From Arachis hypogaea (taxonomy: Eukaryota > Streptophyta > Magnoliopsida > Fabales > Fabaceae): a DNA stretch of 64,000 nucleotides. Position numbers and translations under genes: made by a program. Shown one piece after another: positions 20,489-31,241 of the stretch. The notes beneath the pieces are model-generated. The model saw only the letters and a list, made by a program, of their open reading frames with translations. It had not been told where the DNA came from and searched no databases. The stretch covers positions 69,707,649-69,771,648 of the forward strand of contig NC_092039.1 of NCBI RefSeq assembly GCF_003086295.3, in the 5' to 3' direction. Position 1 is the stretch's first letter. Each line of letters starts with the position of its first letter.

Positions 20489-22036
20489 ATGAATTCTCAC
20501 TTTGGCTATGAGTGTAGTTACAACTATGTTGTAGGTGATGAGAACTATAATGAGAATGTGTATCAAGGATGGGATAACCAAAGGTGGGAGGAGCCATTTG
20601 CATATGATCAATCCTCTTGGCAACAACCTCCACCAATGCACTATGAAGAAGAGCCATTCTATGATGCATATCAATCCAATGGCTATGGTGAACCACCTTG
20701 TGACTTTCAAGAACCACCACCATATGCCTATGAACCATATCCTCAACATAACTCTCAACCATACTCACAAGCCCCTTCTTACCAACCACCTTCATATGAC
20801 CCTAATCCATATCCATCCTACCAACAACCATATGAGCCATATGAACCACATATAGAGCCACCACCATTCCAACATCAATATTTTCAAGAGCCACCTCCGC
20901 CATATTATTACCAAGATGAACCACCTCCAATATATGAAAAATTTCAACCACAAGATGAATACTACTTTCCACCACAACCTCCCATGGAAGAATACTCATA
21001 TCCTTCAATCCAAGAGCCCTATGATCCTACTCATGATATTCAAGCGGACCAAGAGTCAAGGGATCGTCTCAAGGAAGCATTGGATCAATTTCAAGCAACC
21101 ATGGAGTGTGTTGTGCAACAAGTAGAAAGAGTGGAAAATATTGAACCACCACAACTCTACCAAGAAGAACCACCTTCCTACTATGAACCCTCCCCTCAAT
21201 TTGATGAACCATTCCACCCACCCCAATCTCTAATGGATGAGACCCTTGGTGTTCTTGTTCAAGGGCAAGAAGAGATGAAAACGGATGTGCAAAATTTCAT
21301 GGCCACCTTGGATGCGGTAACAAATCAATTAGCCTCCCAATGCTTGAACATTCAAGGAACTCCCATGGCTACATATGGAGAATCGAATGAAGAACATAGC
21401 ATGAAGGAGAGATTAGAAACTCCGGTGGGAAATGAGGGAAGTTGCTATTTGTTGGAACAATTGGAGGAAGCTAGGATTATCAAAGAAAAGGAAGAAATGG
21501 TTGAAGACTTAGGAGATGCGAAACCCCCATGGGAACCTAGAGTTGAAGAAGACCCCTCTAAGAAGATTGAAATTGATGTTGAGGAGGGATGTGCACAACC
21601 TCCAATGCATATTCCATACGAAGACTTGGATGTGATAGAACAAGAATTGAGTTCCCATGACAATGGAGAGCAAGCATCAAGTCTTAGTGGTGAAAAATCC
21701 TTTGAGCATGAAGAACACTCTCCCACTGGAGTTGAAAGCGTTGAGGAGGTAAATTTTTCTCACCCTCCATATTATGATTTGAGTAAGGGAAAATGTTTAG
21801 ATAAAATTGTTGAACAAAGGATTGAGATTAAGAGATCTTGTGAAGAGGTGAAATTCCCTAGACATAGAAGAACGAGGGTTGGTTATGCTTTGTCAAGATC
21901 ATTGGAAGCATCTTTGCCTAGGTTGTCATCTACTCCTTCACTTGAGTGGGTAAAATTCATTTCTATTAGCTTTATTGTCCCACTTAAGTATGGCTTGCTT
22001 CAAATGGATGGTCAACTTAGGATGCTTTTTGGATGA
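20489..22036 (+). CDS. D1 ORF1, Tyr/Pro/Gln-rich protein of unknown function
   Basis: An intact frame of 515 residues, first ATG after the PBS leader. Residues 1-190 are a low-complexity, prion-like stretch dominated by Pro, Tyr, Gln and Glu (PPPMHYEEEPFYDAYQ, YEPYEPHIEPPPF). A short helical segment follows (DRLKEALDQFQATMECVVQQ), then another around MDETLGVLVQGQEEMKT. The C-terminal 200 residues are acidic and contain VEDLGDAKP and the terminal LEWVKF...QMDGQLRMLFG. B2 (6949-8139) and D2 (34659-35221) carry the same gene. It takes the gag position, but no capsid motif, zinc knuckle or enzyme signature is seen. The Tyr/Pro repeats would suit phase separation or RNA binding, which is speculation. 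Confidence 0.7.
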   Translation: MNSHFGYECSYNYVVGDENYNENVYQGWDNQRWEEPFAYDQSSWQQPPPMHYEEEPFYDAYQSNGYGEPPCDFQEPPPYAYEPYPQHNSQPYSQAPSYQPPSYDPNPYPSYQQPYEPYEPHIEPPPFQHQYFQEPPPPYYYQDEPPPIYEKFQPQDEYYFPPQPPMEEYSYPSIQEPYDPTHDIQADQESRDRLKEALDQFQATMECVVQQVERVENIEPPQLYQEEPPSYYEPSPQFDEPFHPPQSLMDETLGVLVQGQEEMKTDVQNFMATLDAVTNQLASQCLNIQGTPMATYGESNEEHSMKERLETPVGNEGSCYLLEQLEEARIIKEKEEMVEDLGDAKPPWEPRVEEDPSKKIEIDVEEGCAQPPMHIPYEDLDVIEQELSSHDNGEQASSLSGEKSFEHEEHSPTGVESVEEVNFSHPPYYDLSKGKCLDKIVEQRIEIKRSCEEVKFPRHRRTRVGYALSRSLEASLPRLSSTPSLEWVKFISISFIVPLKYGLLQMDGQLRMLFG

Positions 22037-22416
22037 AGCGTAAGCAAAAGATGTTTCGTGGTTGGCGTTTCAAATCAAGGCTCATTTTGGTTGACACTTC
22101 AAAACTTAGATGCAAGGGTTGGACAAGTGCTCAATTGAATGGGTCAGAAAGGAAAGTTTGGTATCATATTGAGAATTCATCATGCCTACCACCCGGATGG
22201 ACTAATAATGATGATCAACTTCAAGACAGGTGTGAAAATAAAGTGTGGGATCCCGGATTACAAGAAGAGGATCGACAATGGGAGCCCCAAGCTTGTGAAG
22301 AACTCCATCAACACTTGGCTCAATCCATGAAGAATGGGGCACAATGGAGAACCAAGCATTGGTGGAAGTCCAAGATGAATTCAAGCACAAGCCACCTTGA
22401 GAGGAGCTCCCCATGA
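22033..22416 (+). CDS. D1 ORF1b, small Trp-rich basic protein
   Basis: 127 residues, overlapping the ORF1 stop by ATGA, an arrangement that could allow re-initiation or frameshifting. It is rich in Trp (about ten) and basic residues: MFRGWRFKSRL at the start, RTKHWWKSK near the end. B2 8140-8563 is collinear but decayed. No family recognised. Whether it is translated is uncertain; collinearity between families is the only support. Confidence 0.4.
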   Translation: MKRKQKMFRGWRFKSRLILVDTSKLRCKGWTSAQLNGSERKVWYHIENSSCLPPGWTNNDDQLQDRCENKVWDPGLQEEDRQWEPQACEELHQHLAQSMKNGAQWRTKHWWKSKMNSSTSHLERSSP

Positions 22417-22448
22417 GTCCAACTTAAGGACAATAAACAAAAATGTTA

Positions 22449-22466
22449 GGTGGGAGACACCCCACC
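22449..22466 (+). ncRNA. Post-ORF hairpin of D1
   Basis: GGTGGG, loop AGACAC, CCCACC, 33 bases after the ORF1b stop; the next bases (CCATGG) form a strong AUG context. Counterpart of 8564-8581 and of the GTTGGG/CCCAAC hairpins in gag-bearing elements. Confidence 0.6.
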
Positions 22467-22659
22467 ATGGTAACTTCTTTTCATTTTCTCTTTTTGTACA
22501 TATTGGTAAAAGTAGTTTAATTTCATGTTTTGATTAGTTTGTTGAGTTTAATTAGTATTTTATCATGTTAAATAAGGTTTTAGGGTGTTTTGGTAGCTGT
22601 TTGGAGGTTTAGAATGCTTGGATTGGTGCAAAAAAAATATAGAAATTTTTTTGAAAACA

Positions 22660-22920
22660 GAGCACCATTCACGCGTGCGCGCAGTACACACGTACACGTG
22701 CATCAAGCGTTTTGGACCATCAACGTGTGCGCGCCATGCACGCGTACGCGTGGATTGAGAAGTTCCACCTTCCATACCTTGACCCGAGAATTATGCCTGC
22801 TCTGCGCCTACGTTGTGCCTTTGGCACAACCCCACTCGCGCGCACGCGCACATGACGCATACGCGTCAATCTCGAAATAAGCCATCCACGCGCGCGCAAC
22901 CATGCGTGCGTACGCGTGGA
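22660..22920 (+). repeat. D1 internal CG palindrome cluster
   Basis: CACGCGTGCGCGC, CACGCGTACGCGTG and similar motifs. Same kind as in the D1 LTR U3 and as 8690-9290 in B2, and also followed by a CT-rich leader (22921-23010). Confidence 0.6.
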
Positions 22921-23815
22921 TGCCCTTCCTTCAATCCACTTCTTTTCTTCTCCTCTTTCCATTTCTTTCCTCCTCCTTTCTTCTTTCCCTCTCCTACCCT
23001 TCATCCAACACTCCCAAACACCATTGGTAACCATTTATTTTAGTTAGTTAATTAGTTAGTCGGTTAGTTAATTCGTTAGTTTTAGTTTAGTTTTCATTTT
23101 ATTTTCTCTCTTTTCATTATAAGTGTTGGATTATTGACTTTGTTTACTATACATTGCTTCCCCTTATTGCCTAAATGCTATTTTAGCATGAATGTTTTTA
23201 GATAATCTTTGTTGGATTCCATGATTGAGGTTATATTTTGCTACTTGGTTTTGAGTTTTCATGCTTATCTTTGCGAATACCAAGTGATGAGAATTGCCTT
23301 CAAACTTGTAACTCTTTTTGAATTACATGATTTGGCCACCATGTGATTTGAGCCTTATTCTGTGATTAGGCAACCTATTGATGGATGATGTAGTGCATTT
23401 ACCTTAGTGCATGGTGTTTCATGATTATATACATCCATATGCTTTAGCTTGAATGCTTTCATGCTTCTTTAATGCTTGTTTTACCTTACAAGTTCACTTA
23501 GAGCATCTCAAGCACACTAGGATAAGTGAAGTGCATACTTCTTTTGTAACATAACTTTTATGCTAATGTGTGTTCTAAACTGCACAATTTAGAATTCACA
23601 CACTCATTGGACATTAAAGTCACACTAATTCACTCACTCAATTCCAGTGATTTACCTCATTCCAACAATGTATGCTTCCTTGCTTTTATATCTTCTCATC
23701 TTATGGTGTTATATTTTTGTTTTTCATGATGAATGCACTATAAGCAAACATGGAAGTAAGATTATGACCACGCAGCAATCCGGACATTCGCCGAACCCCC
23801 TTGCTCATCTTTGAC
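22921..23815 (+). other. D1 region where ORF2 has been lost
   Basis: A CT-rich leader, then AT-rich, intron-like sequence, then only a 16-residue frame (23764-23814) ending at the internal hairpin. In B and H the same interval holds a 430-500-residue ORF2. I see nothing else coding. Confidence 0.5.
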
Positions 23816-23853
23816 TGCACCGAGGACGGTGCAAACTTTTAAGTGTGGGGAGG
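23816..23853 (+). promoter_or_regulatory. D1 internal PPT-like motif with hairpin
   Basis: TGCACCG (23816-23822), loop AGGA, CGGTGCA (23827-23833), then TTTTAAGTGTGGGGAGGT. It duplicates the terminal PPT module 1.5 kb downstream, with a different but fully matched stem. Confidence 0.7.
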
Positions 23854-25311
23854 TCGTCCGACCAGTCGGCAATTTTGGGTGACAAATTTTTAATCTCAAC
23901 ACTTTTGCATTTCATTCTAGGATTTTAGGTTTTTACTTGAATTTTCTTATTTTTGCATATGTATACACAATAAGCTTAGTCAAAATAATGAAATTTTCCA
24001 AGGATTTCTATCTATAGGGCACCAATTGATTTGAGTGAAAACTTTTCATAGAACTTGCTTGAATTATATATCTTGTGGATTATGTTTTGAGCTAAGAACA
24101 CAAGCTTGTGAGATTTGAGCCTAATAGTGTGGTTACATCCTATAACCACTTATTTTTCCTTCTTGTGCCGCATTATTCTCTTTCTATGATTGTGATCTTT
24201 GATTTGTTTAATTCTCTATTTTCATTATTTTGTGTATTCATGCATTTATATGATTGAGGCCATCATTTCATTTAGCTTACTTACCCAAAAAGCCTTACCT
24301 TGTATCTTCCATTGTTAGCCAATTTGCGCCTACGATTAACCCACTTGTTCTTAATTTAGCACATTACAAGCCTAAAGTGAAAAACAATAAATGTCCTTAA
24401 TTTGGATCTTTGATTAGCTTAGGCTAGTGTGTGTGAGTATCATTCAAGAGTGGAGAAACTTGGGACATTAGTTCGGATAAAATGGTGTATTTTGTATCTC
24501 TATATTTGGGAATTGGGTACATACTCATGTGTTAGTTAAATGTAAGACCTTATGCATTGATATTCTTGAAAGAAAAAAATGAGAAAAACAAAAGAAAAAG
24601 AAAAAAATATAATAAATGTGAAGAAGAAAAGAAAAGAAAAAAAAATAGAAAAAGAAAGAAAAAGAAGAAAAACAATAAAAAGGGGACAAAATGCCCCAAA
24701 GTGAAGCACAATAAAAGTCAATGCATATGTGTTGTGATCAAGAAAAGAAATGCATGAGTATGTGAAAAAGTGAGGAATGGATAGTTAGATTAGTACTTAA
24801 TTGTATAGGTCATTATATAGGTTAGGTGGGAAGTCTAAGCTTATCAAAGATTCAAATTCCAAGCTCACTTAACCATATATGCATCCTACCTTGACCCTAG
24901 CCCCATTACAACCAAAGAAAAGACCTCATGATACTTGTATGCATGCATGAAATATATGTCGATTGTTAGAAGAAGAACAAATCTTGGAAGCATGATTAGG
25001 AGAGAAAATAGTGAATCAACGCTAAACACTTGAGCAAATAGAGTGCAAATACATCCGGTGAGGGTTTGATGCTCAATTACATGCTTCCATCCATAAATAT
25101 CACTTTTCATGCAAGTTTGTAAAAACATTTAATAACTCAATTCAATTGTGGATTAGACTTGCTAGTCCTAGGCCTTGTGCATATATGGTTCTTGGAAATT
25201 GATTTATTTTGACCAAGCAATTGCATTCATATAGATAGTTGCATATAGGTAGATTGCATTTAGTTAGTTTCCATTGAATAAATGTCATGCCCTTTACTTC
25301 ATTCTTGGTTT
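23854..25311 (+). other. D1 3' untranslated region
   Basis: AT-rich, no credible gene. It contains a long A/G tract (24560-24690), also found in H (60040-60170, opposite strand) and A. Lys-rich frames in the tract are compositional. Confidence 0.7.
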
Positions 25312-25348
25312 AAGCATGAGGACATGCTTGGTTTAAGTGTGGGGAGGT
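25312..25348 (+). promoter_or_regulatory. D1 pre-PPT hairpin and polypurine tract
   Basis: AAGCATG (25312-25318), loop AGGA, CATGCTT (25323-25329), then GTTTAAGTGTGGGGAGGT up to the LTR. Confidence 0.78.
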
Positions 25349-26925
25349 TGATAAACCCCATTTGTAGGGTTTATCTTGTACTTGATTTAGAGGATTTTAT
25401 AATCTTTTACCAACATTTATCCATTGAAATAGCATGGTTTTATAACTTCTCCTTTAATTGTGCTTAAGAGTGAAAACATGCTTTTTTGGTCTTAAAATAG
25501 CTAAATTTAATTTACCTTGATTCCATTAGATGCCTTGATATGTTTGCTAAGTGATTTCAGATTTAGGAGGCAAGGATTGGACCAAGGGAATGAAGAAAAG
25601 AGCATGTAGAAATGGAGAACTCATGAAGAAATGTTGGAATTGCAAAAGCTGTCAAACTGACCTCTTCGCACTTAATCGACCATAACTTGAGCTACAAAGA
25701 TCCAAATGATGCGATTCTAGTTGGGTTGGAAAGCTAACATCTGGGGCTTCGAAACAATATAAGATTTCTCATAGTTGCATCACAAATAGAAGCGCACACG
25801 CGCACAGTACGCGGACATACCGATGGTGCACATGATCCACTTAATGCAACTCGTGGCCAGCGATTTTAGAAGCCTTGTGGGCCCAATCCAACTCATTTCT
25901 GATGCTATTTAAGCCAAGGATTGAAGGGGAATCAATATACTTTAGATACTTTACATACTTTTGATCATTAGTCATAGTTTAGTTTTAGTAGTAGTTAGAA
26001 GTAGTTTCTAGAGAGAGAAGCTCTCATTTCTCTCTAGGATTAGGATTATGATTAGGTTTAGTTCTTAGATCTAGATTTAGATTCATCTTCTTCTACTTCT
26101 ATCTTCTCAATTCCTTGTAGTTACATTCATTCTTCTTCTATGCTTTTGTTGTAATCTCTTTTATGTTGTTCTTGTGTTTTGTTGCAGATCTACTTTTGTT
26201 TCTTCTACTCTCTTTCAATTCAATCAAGGTAATTCATAATAAATGTGTTTCTTTTAATTGTTGTTGTTAATTCCTTTCAATAATTGTTGTTAGATTTCAT
26301 TCTTGTTGTCAATTTACTATGCTTTTCTTTTGTACCTTCCAAGTGTTTGATGAAATGCTTGGTTGGATTTTAGTGTAGGTTTTGTTCCTCTTGGCCTAGG
26401 TAGATTAATTAGTGACTCTTGAGTTATCTAATTCCTTTGTTGATTGATAATTAGAAGTTGCTAATTGATTTGAATGCCTCTAAAGCTAGTCTTTCATTTA
26501 GGAGTTGATTAGGACTTGAGGAATCAAATTGATTCATCCACTTGACTTTCCTCCATGGTTAGAGGTTAACTAAGTGGGAGTAATGGACAATTTGTTATCA
26601 CAATTGAGGAGGATAACTAGGATAGGACTTTTAGTACTCATATCTTGTCAAGAGCTTTGTTAGTTGTTAGTTTATTTCCTTTGCCATTTATATTTCTTGT
26701 CTAAAATCTCAAAAACTTTAAAATAACTCACAACCAATAACAAGACACTTTATTGTAATTCCTAGGGAGAACGACCCGAGGTTCAATACTTTGGTTTATA
26801 AATTTTAGGGGTTTGTACTAGTGACAAACAACTTTTTGTATGAAAGAATTATTGTTTGGTTTAGAAATTATACTGCAACGAGAATTCATTTGTGAAATTC
26901 TATACCATCAAAAAGCCACTCATCA
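25349..26925 (+). repeat. D1 3' LTR
   Basis: 1577 bp, uninterrupted, TGATAAACCCC to CACTCATCA; TATTTAA at 25916-25922. Substitutions relative to the 5' LTR are scattered and more frequent than between the F LTRs, so D1 is older than F. Confidence 0.92.
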
Positions 26926-26930
26926 CCGCC
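26926..26930. repeat. Target site duplication CCGCC, right copy (D1)
   Basis: Immediate right flank of the D1 3' LTR; matches 9638-9642. Confidence 0.88.
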
Positions 26931-27009
26931 GCGCCGTCGTGCTTCCCCCGGTGCCGCCACATCTCCACTACCTTCCCTCTGTCCTATCCATTTTTCGTAC
27001 ACGCACCAG
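26931..27009 (+). other. B2 leader of the ORF2 unit, right part
   Basis: Continues the C-rich leader of 9291-9642 and ends in CACCAG at a candidate donor. H ends its leader with CCCAG at the same point. Confidence 0.4.
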
Positions 27010-28024
27010 GTTCCGCCTTACTGCGATCCCTCCTTGCAATTCTTCAGTTTGTTTTCCAATTTTTGATCCGAATAGGCTAGATAGAGATGCATGTTTGTAG
27101 TGGATTTTAGGTGGTTAGGTAGCTAGGATGTGGTTAGTGGATTTAGGCCTGATAATTGCACCGTACTTGTTACTTGTTTTATCTATTCTACAATTTTAAT
27201 CTGACTGTGATGTTAATACTGTTCATATGCTATTCTTTAAATGTTTCATGCTGCTGTTAGACTATTCTTCACTATTCCTACTGTTTGTGACTCTTTGAAG
27301 CAATTGTTAATCTCATATGAACTATTTTTCTTGTTGTTCATTTCCCGGGAACATCCAATTTTAGCCGTGATGCTGTCCAATTTTCTGCAAATTGTTTCCT
27401 TTTTACATTCAAGTATTGGTTTTGGCAATTCTCAATTTTGTACTACTCCACGAATACCAAACCAATTCTTGAATGCACGGGCTAGCATTCTTCTTACTTT
27501 TGATTTCCTGGTTAATAAATTGGATTATTGATGATTTGATTTTACCTTTTACTACTTCTATATCTATGTGAATCATCATCAATACCCTGTTATCCTTGCT
27601 TGAATATGAGTGGATTATTCTTTTAATTTGTGAATTTGTTGTTACCTAGGAAACCATTCTCATGCCACTCGCTTTAACCTTCTTTTCACTAACTCACTAT
27701 TTAAATTTCTAACTTCCTCTTTACATCCTAACCATTTTAACTTTCAAAACTTCTCCTTTCTGTTTTCCTTTACTTACCTTAACTTTCTAATTCAAGGCAT
27801 GATTACTTCTTATTAACATAAATTCCATTTATCATGTATTTTGGATTGTCATTTTTATTTTCAGACTTTTTCCTTGAACATAATCCCGAATACACACATC
27901 TTTCACTCAATTCTTGCTTCTCTTGCTCTTTTGCCACTCTATGCTTATATTGCTATTATCCTATTTGCCTACTTGTTTTCCTGCTTTTATTCTTCAATTA
28001 TATCTAGAAAATTCTATTTTTCAG
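27010..28024 (+). other. Candidate intron before B2 ORF2
   Basis: Donor CAG|GTTCC, 1015 bp of T-rich sequence, acceptor TTTTTCAG|GATG with the ATG of ORF2 two bases into the exon. H has the same donor and acceptor (63292 to 62500, 793 bp, minus) and a shared internal block 'ggttaggtagctagg...ggcctgataa'. Splicing would give ORF2 its own mRNA. The donor is weak (GTTCC), so this is a prediction. Confidence 0.5.
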
Positions 28025-28025
28025 G

Positions 28026-29524
28026 ATGTCTGACTCTCAAGGCAGGGGAAAGGGAAAAGTTACCATTGGTAAAAGGAAAAGAGGCGAACCCTCTGCTTCC
28101 ATCCTTGGTATATTACATGATGATTCCTGGCGGGAGAAGAACTTTACCCTGCAGGAAAAAGCTTATCAGTTGGTACCTGTGGCTGACCTGATTAAATTTG
28201 CAAAAAAATACTATGAGCTAAAGTACCCGACTTTTGCCACAGTCAGAAACATACACTTGGAAAAGACACTCAAAATTCCAGAAGAACTCAAGAAGTACAC
28301 TTCAGATCAGATCAAACAAAGAGGCTGGTTCTTCCTGGAGAGAAACTTAACTGAAGTCAACTCATCCTGGGTCAAAGAATTCTACTGTAACTACTTTCTA
28401 TCATCCCTGGATGCAGTACAGCTCAGAGGCAAACAACTTATGGTTATTGAGGAAGCAATTGAAGACATCCTCCAGCTTCCACCTAAATCAGATCAGCCAG
28501 ATGGTTACCATAAAGCTGAGGAGGATATGAGATTCATGAGGTTTGATTGGGGTGCAGTGAAACGGGATATCACCTTTGATCTTACTATTCCTTGGGTCAT
28601 GGGAACAAGTACAGTGGTACCTAAGGGAATCAGGCTTATTTATCTGAATGATGAGGCTTGGCTATGGCAACAGATTCTGAGTAACTATGTGATGCCGAGC
28701 ACTCATGAGACGGAGGTGCCAGTTGCTATGATTACCCTCATCTGGTGTGTAATGACGGGTAAGGACCTATATCTACCCCGCTTCATCCGGTATTACATGG
28801 CCAGTGTCCATGTTAGAGGCACCCTCTCCTTTCCATACCTGATTACTCAGTTGGGTCGCCGAGCTGATATACCTTACGAAGTTGCTGATGAAAAGCCATC
28901 TGCCGCAGACTGTTGGAAGATCATTCCTCACAGTCGAAAGTTTCTGGCTTTCGGCTACCGCCCTCCATTCCTTACTGACACTACTGAGGCAGCCACTTCT
29001 TCAGCTGCTCCTTCTGCTTCCATGGCCCAACACCACCCACTGCACCCCCACCTGCTCCTGAGCCCGTCTATCGTCTAGTGCACCGACTCTTTGACCGCCT
29101 AGATCAGATGGAGCGCCATCACCAGCAGCACTTCGAGAGGTCTGAACATTGCAACAGGCGACGTTATGAGAGGTCTGAGCGTCGCCACAAGCGACGCTAT
29201 GAGCACCTCAAGCTGATGATCTGCTCTGGTGGCGACATCCCCTCCGAGCCTGACATGCCCTCCGACACATCTGAGGAGGAGGTGAGCGATCATGAGGAGG
29301 ATGCACCTACCCAGGCTGAGCAGGGAGGTCCCGAGCACACTGAACCACATCATGAGGAGCACCACCAGCTACAGGCTACAATTCCAGAGGTTCCTCTATG
29401 GACAGAGCCCCCGCTTCAGCAGACCGCTCCTCCTACACTTACAGAGACTGCAGAACCTCAGCCTACCATCGAGACACCAGCAGCCCATCCTTCCGGAGAT
29501 GACACTTTTTCACACCCAGTTTGA
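28026..29524 (+). pseudogene. B2 ORF2, 'putative plant transposon protein'-like, frameshifted
   Basis: Starts MSDSQGRGKGKV, a basic Lys/Arg-rich N-terminus (nuclear-localisation-like). The core holds SSWVKEFYCNYF, WVMGTSTVVPKGIR, WLWQQILSNYVMP and VRGTLSFPYLITQLGR. That core matches H ORF2 (61197-62498) and, more weakly, A2 ORF2 (SRVAFPHLICHLRYS). I associate it with the plant-specific 'putative plant transposon protein' family (Transposase_32 in Pfam, from memory); no catalytic residues are known to me. A frame change around 29020-29045 splits the gene into 28026-29078 and a tail to 29524 with Arg/His-rich repeats and an acidic end. B1 keeps one frame across this point, so the frameshift is private to B2. 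It sits where env-like genes occur in Athila and retroviruses. Confidence 0.7.
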
Positions 29525-29527
29525 GTG

Positions 29528-29565
29528 AGCATCGAGGACGATGCTATTATTTAAGTGTGGGGAAG
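29528..29565 (+). promoter_or_regulatory. B2 internal PPT-like motif with hairpin
   Basis: AGCATCG (29528-29534), loop AGGA, CGATGCT (29539-29545), then ATTTAAGTGTGGGGAAGT, beginning four bases after the ORF2 stop. Confidence 0.72.
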
Positions 29566-31204
29566 TCGCCATCTCTGGCATCTATTTCTTTTAGTGAACC
29601 ACTACAGACTCTTATCTTATTTTGTCCATTTTCTATATTTTTGCACATTTCTCTCTTTTGTTTTTGTTGTACTTTTGCATTCTGCACTTTGGGCTGTATA
29701 TATCTTGGATATTTTAGCTTAATTTGCACCTTAGTTTACTAGTTATATATTAAGTGGATTAATTAGTATAGTTTTACCCTTTTTAGCATATGATAGTTGA
29801 TTTGATTGAAAAATAAAAAGAGTAAGCTAGAATCCATAGTATAGTAAAACAATCCACACACTTGTATATATAGCATTACATGTTAGTTAGTTAACAACAT
29901 TTCTTCAAGGAAAAACACTAAGATTTTAAGGGGCACCTTAAAAGATTTACATTTAGTTGAATGAAAACTCTTAATTTCTACTTGCATGACATACATAACT
30001 GATATATGATTTATGAGCTTGAGATCACACAGCTTGTGAGTTTTGAGCTTAATTATATGGTTGCATTCAAACCATAAATTTCATTCCTGTGTGTTTTGCC
30101 CTTCTTTTTCATTCTTGTGTTCTTTACTTTGCTTTAATCTATATGTCCAATATAGAATATAGATACATACCAAGATAGGATTTAGGCCATATTTGATTAT
30201 TAACTCACTTATTCCAAATAAAGCCTACCTTTTATGCCATTCTTGTTAGCCCCCTTGAGCTTTTTAATCCCCTTCTGTTTTATAACCACATTACTAGCCT
30301 TAAGCAGAAAAACAAAATAAAAATCCCAAGTTGAATCCTTGGTTAGCTTAAGATAGATATTGTGTAAAATTTAAGTGTCGGAAATTTTATGGGAACATGG
30401 GATGATAGAAAAAGTAGGAATTTAAATTGCATAAATTATTTGAAAATTTGGGAAGCATGCTCATGTGAAATCAAATTAATTAAATTACCATGTGCATCAA
30501 AAAAAATATTTATTTTCAATAAGGGGATACAAAAATTCCCTAAACGCAAAATAAGAAAAATTAATGCACATGGGGGAAAGTTAAATTTAATGCATGAGTT
30601 TGCAATACAAAGTGGGAAAAACTTGGGCAAATAGGTTAAGAAACTTTGATTTGTATAAAGTATGTTTATGTTAAGTGAGATCTTAGACTAATCAAGGATT
30701 CACTTATTAGCTCACTTAGCCTTATACATATACCCTTACCTTTACCCTGGCCCCATTACAACCTTGAAAAAGACCTCATGATTTTTGTATGTCTATATTC
30801 CATATTTGTTGATTGGTTGTATGAAGAACAAAGTCATAGAAAATAAGGATAGAAAGAAGAAGAGAGTAATTAACCCAAATAAACAGTGAGTGACTAGAGA
30901 GTAAACACAAAATCCAGTGAGGGTTCAATAGCTCATTTCTCATATGTCCATGTTTAATTATTGATTGTCTTGCAAGTTGTGAACTATCTTAATTCAACTC
31001 AATTGTAATTGTGCTTAAATATGAATTACCCCTAGTTGTACATATATGATTCCTTGAAGATATGAATTAATTTAACTACATGTATGCTTTATATATAGGT
31101 GAATAATGACTAGATTTGCATGACTCATTTAGGTAGTTGCATTTAGAGTAGATTGCATTGCATATGATTCCACCATTTTACCTTTACTCTTTTCTCCTGG
31201 ATTT
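29566..31204 (+). other. B2 3' untranslated region
   Basis: No gene. It is collinear with B1 3550-5162. Confidence 0.72.
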
Positions 31205-31241
31205 AGCATGAGGACATGCTATTGTTTAAGTGTGGGGAGGT
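31205..31241 (+). promoter_or_regulatory. B2 pre-PPT hairpin and polypurine tract
   Basis: AGCATG (31205-31210), loop AGGA, CATGCT (31215-31220), then GTTTAAGTGTGGGGAGGT, one base before the LTR. Confidence 0.8.

Larger units (their letters stand above)
9643..26925 (+). mobile_element. D1, complete family D non-autonomous LTR element with E nested in its 5' LTR
   Basis: Direct LTRs (9643-11103 plus 20222-20336, and 25349-26925), PBS, PPT and TSD CCGCC. Its own length is about 8.2 kb. It encodes an intact ORF1 and a short ORF1b but lacks gag and pol; ORF2 is reduced to a remnant. LTR, PBS, PPT and overall order match family B, so B, D and H form one superfamily. Confidence 0.92.

Noticed and set aside
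24557..24757. Lys-rich frame in an A/G tract
   Set aside because: Simple-sequence tract in a 3' UTR.
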